Of a stretch of 6,500 nt of DNA, positions 5,229-6,500 are shown one piece after another. The notes beneath the pieces are model-generated. The model was not told the origin of the DNA and made no database searches. It was given only the letters and a program-made list of their open reading frames with translations. The DNA lies in assembly GCA_947630775.1 (NCBI GenBank), contig CANRIY010000090.1, positions 1 through 6,500 of the forward strand. The letters run 5' to 3'. Source of the stretch: an uncultured Clostridia bacterium. Lineage in GTDB: Bacteria > Bacillota > Clostridia > Christensenellales > Borkfalkiaceae. The number at the start of each line of letters is the position of its first letter. Positions within the stretch are counted from its first letter, which is position 1. A program made the translations under genes and the position numbers.

Positions 5229-6275
5229 TTATTCCGTCACTTTCGCGCCGTTCTTGATCTTGATCCCGAGGGGTTGCAGATCGACATAGGCGCCGTTGTT
5301 GTCCGAGGACAGCTTCACCCCGTCCGCTTCGGTATAGAGATTTTGCGCCTCATTATTTTCGATAACCGCGATATCCGTCGCATTATCCTTGAAGGTGTTT
5401 CCCTCCATGGTGACCTTATAATTGCAGCAAACGACGAATCCCTTCGTCCCCTCAACGGTGTTGTTCTTCACGGTCCCGCTCCCCTCGAGATAGGCGGGCT
5501 GGCGGAGCGCCTTGAAGGTATTCCCCTCGATGAGATATCCGCTCACGCCTGCGTTGAATACCATCGCGCGGGTGACATCGTTGTCCCCGTTCTCGTATTT
5601 GCCCGTAAATGTGCAGTTCTTGACCGTCAGATCGTTCCTTTCGGCATGGATGAAAGAGAAGGACGCGCCCTGCTTGTTCGTCTTGGAGAAGGTGATCCCC
5701 TCGACCGTGACCCCTTCCGCCGACACGGTGAGAACGTTATCCTCCGACGCCGTCTCGAAGACGGTATATCCCGCCTCGCCGCGGATCGTCACCGCTTTGC
5801 CGACCGAAATACTCTCGTCGATCTGGTACGTCCCGTTGGAGACCTCGATGACGGCGCCGTCGTCCGCCGCCGCGATCGCCGCGGAGAGCGTCTCGTACTC
5901 CTGCCCGCCGATCGTGACTTTGTCCGATTCGCCCAGAACGGTGACACTGCAGGAGGCATTCTTGCCGCCCGCCGCCGCCGTGATGTTCGCCGTCCCCGCG
6001 GAGACCGCCGTCACCGTGCCGCCGCTCACCGTCGCGACCGCATTCGACGAACTCGTCCATGTCACGGCCTTGTCCGTCGCATTTGCAGGAGAGACCGACG
6101 CGGCAAGTTTGACGGTCTCGCCGATTTTCAGGACGGCTTCCGTCTTATCGAGCGTCACACCCGCCACGGCGACCGTCTCATCCTTATTGTCCGTGTCCTT
6201 GTTCCCGCAGGCGGAGATGCCGAGCAGACAGAAAACGGCGAGAAAAACCGAGAAACAACTCAAAAATCTCTTCAT
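5229..6275 (-). CDS. Secreted lipoprotein with Big2 Ig-like domain and beta-helix
   Basis: The 348-residue protein begins with a lipoprotein signal peptide: K2-R3, a hydrophobic stretch and the lipobox ISAC with lipidated C23, followed by a polar GNKDTDNKDE linker. Residues 38-113 form one Big2 domain (VTLDKTEAVLKIGETVKLAA, VSPANATDKAVTWTSSS, VATVSGGTVTAVSAGTANIT). From 119 to about 310 the sequence looks like a right-handed parallel beta-helix of the NosD/DUF1565 type: ETLSAAIAAADDGAVIEVSNG opens it, then short rungs such as VEGITF, VKNCTF, IEGNTF, VKNNTV and MEGNTF. No catalytic residues of a pectate lyase or other enzyme can be pointed to, so binding of surface polysaccharide is only a guess. 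The start at 6275 is set by AAAAGGAG five bases upstream and by the signal peptide; an upstream ATG at 6302 would place polar residues before it. It appears monocistronic. Confidence 0.9.
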   Translation of the reverse strand: MKRFLSCFSVFLAVFCLLGISACGNKDTDNKDETVAVAGVTLDKTEAVLKIGETVKLAASVSPANATDKAVTWTSSSNAVATVSGGTVTAVSAGTANITAAAGGKNASCSVTVLGESDKVTIGGQEYETLSAAIAAADDGAVIEVSNGTYQIDESISVGKAVTIRGEAGYTVFETASEDNVLTVSAEGVTVEGITFSKTNKQGASFSFIHAERNDLTVKNCTFTGKYENGDNDVTRAMVFNAGVSGYLIEGNTFKALRQPAYLEGSGTVKNNTVEGTKGFVVCCNYKVTMEGNTFKDNATDIAVIENNEAQNLYTEADGVKLSSDNNGAYVDLQPLGIKIKNGAKVTE

Positions 6276-6315
6276 AACTACTCCTTTTGGCGGCAGTTGC
6301 ACCGCCCTCGCCTCT

Positions 6316-6321
6316 ATTATG
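6316..6321 (-). promoter_or_regulatory. Possible -10 box for the lipoprotein gene
   Basis: CATAAT on the minus strand lies about 40 bases before the lipoprotein start. No recognisable -35 box sits 16-18 bases upstream, so this is a weak call. Confidence 0.35.
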
Positions 6322-6380
6322 CCCTTTCCCGCAAAAAATACATCCCCCGCGGAAAATTTTGGGAAAAAAGCTCTTACCGC

Positions 6381-6432
6381 GTCATCCTGAGCCGATCAGG
6401 TTGTACAAAGTCCGAACGGAGCTCAGGATGAC
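6381..6432. repeat. 52-bp element with perfect 12-bp inverted ends
   Basis: GTCATCCTGAGC (6381-6392) and GCTCAGGATGAC (6421-6432) are exact reverse complements. The left arm is identical to 4901-4912. The CATCCTGAG...AAGTCCGAA interval (6383-6416) parallels 5022-5054. It resembles REP-type or small non-autonomous palindromic elements. A further related-looking piece, GTCATTTCGAGC, occurs near the right edge (about 6472-6483), cut off by the window. Confidence 0.85.
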
Positions 6433-6500
6433 ATCATTTGGAACACCGTGTCGAAATCCGCCGCGCCCCCTGTCATTTCGAGCAAGGCGCCCGCGGCGAG

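Overview
The window looks like chromosomal DNA from a GC-rich member of the Bacillota, probably class Clostridia. The evidence is the gene order pyrH-frr-uppS-cdsA-dxr-rseP, which is typical of that phylum, the strong AGGAG-type ribosome binding sites, and a Big2-domain lipoprotein. A genus cannot be named from the sequence. Every gene I can support lies on the minus strand, so transcription runs from high to low coordinates.

Layout in transcription order: (1) 6500-6276 is a leader region with a 52-bp palindromic element and a weak promoter. (2) 6275-5229 encodes a secreted lipoprotein with one bacterial Ig-like (Big2) domain followed by a probable right-handed beta-helix. (3) 5228-4802 is a 427-bp gene-free stretch packed with short palindromic repeats. 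It ends in a clear intrinsic terminator (4866-4840), followed directly by a good sigma-70-type promoter (4801-4773). (4) 4744-586 is a tight housekeeping operon: UMP kinase, ribosome recycling factor, undecaprenyl diphosphate synthase, CDP-diacylglycerol synthase and DXP reductoisomerase. (5) From 588 to the left edge runs the start of an RseP-type M50 site-2 protease.

The operon links translation (frr), pyrimidine nucleotide supply (pyrH), isoprenoid precursors (dxr, MEP pathway), the lipid carrier for cell-wall synthesis (uppS), phospholipid synthesis (cdsA) and envelope stress proteolysis (rseP). The usual upstream partners rpsB-tsf are absent; pyrH has its own promoter.

The most unusual feature is in the M50 protease. 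Its first 80 or so codons are canonical (HEFGH zinc motif, GFGP, IPLGGY), but directly after the GGY strand the frame runs into repetitive DNA. That DNA belongs to the same families of palindromic repeats that lie between genes at 4874-5197. The frame stays open through at least about 110 codons to the window edge, and it contains tandem duplications of 21 and 36 bp, all multiples of three. This looks like intergenic repeat DNA that has colonised a cytoplasmic loop of an important membrane protease and is translated as a disordered, proline-rich insert. Whether the normal second half of the protease follows lies outside the window.
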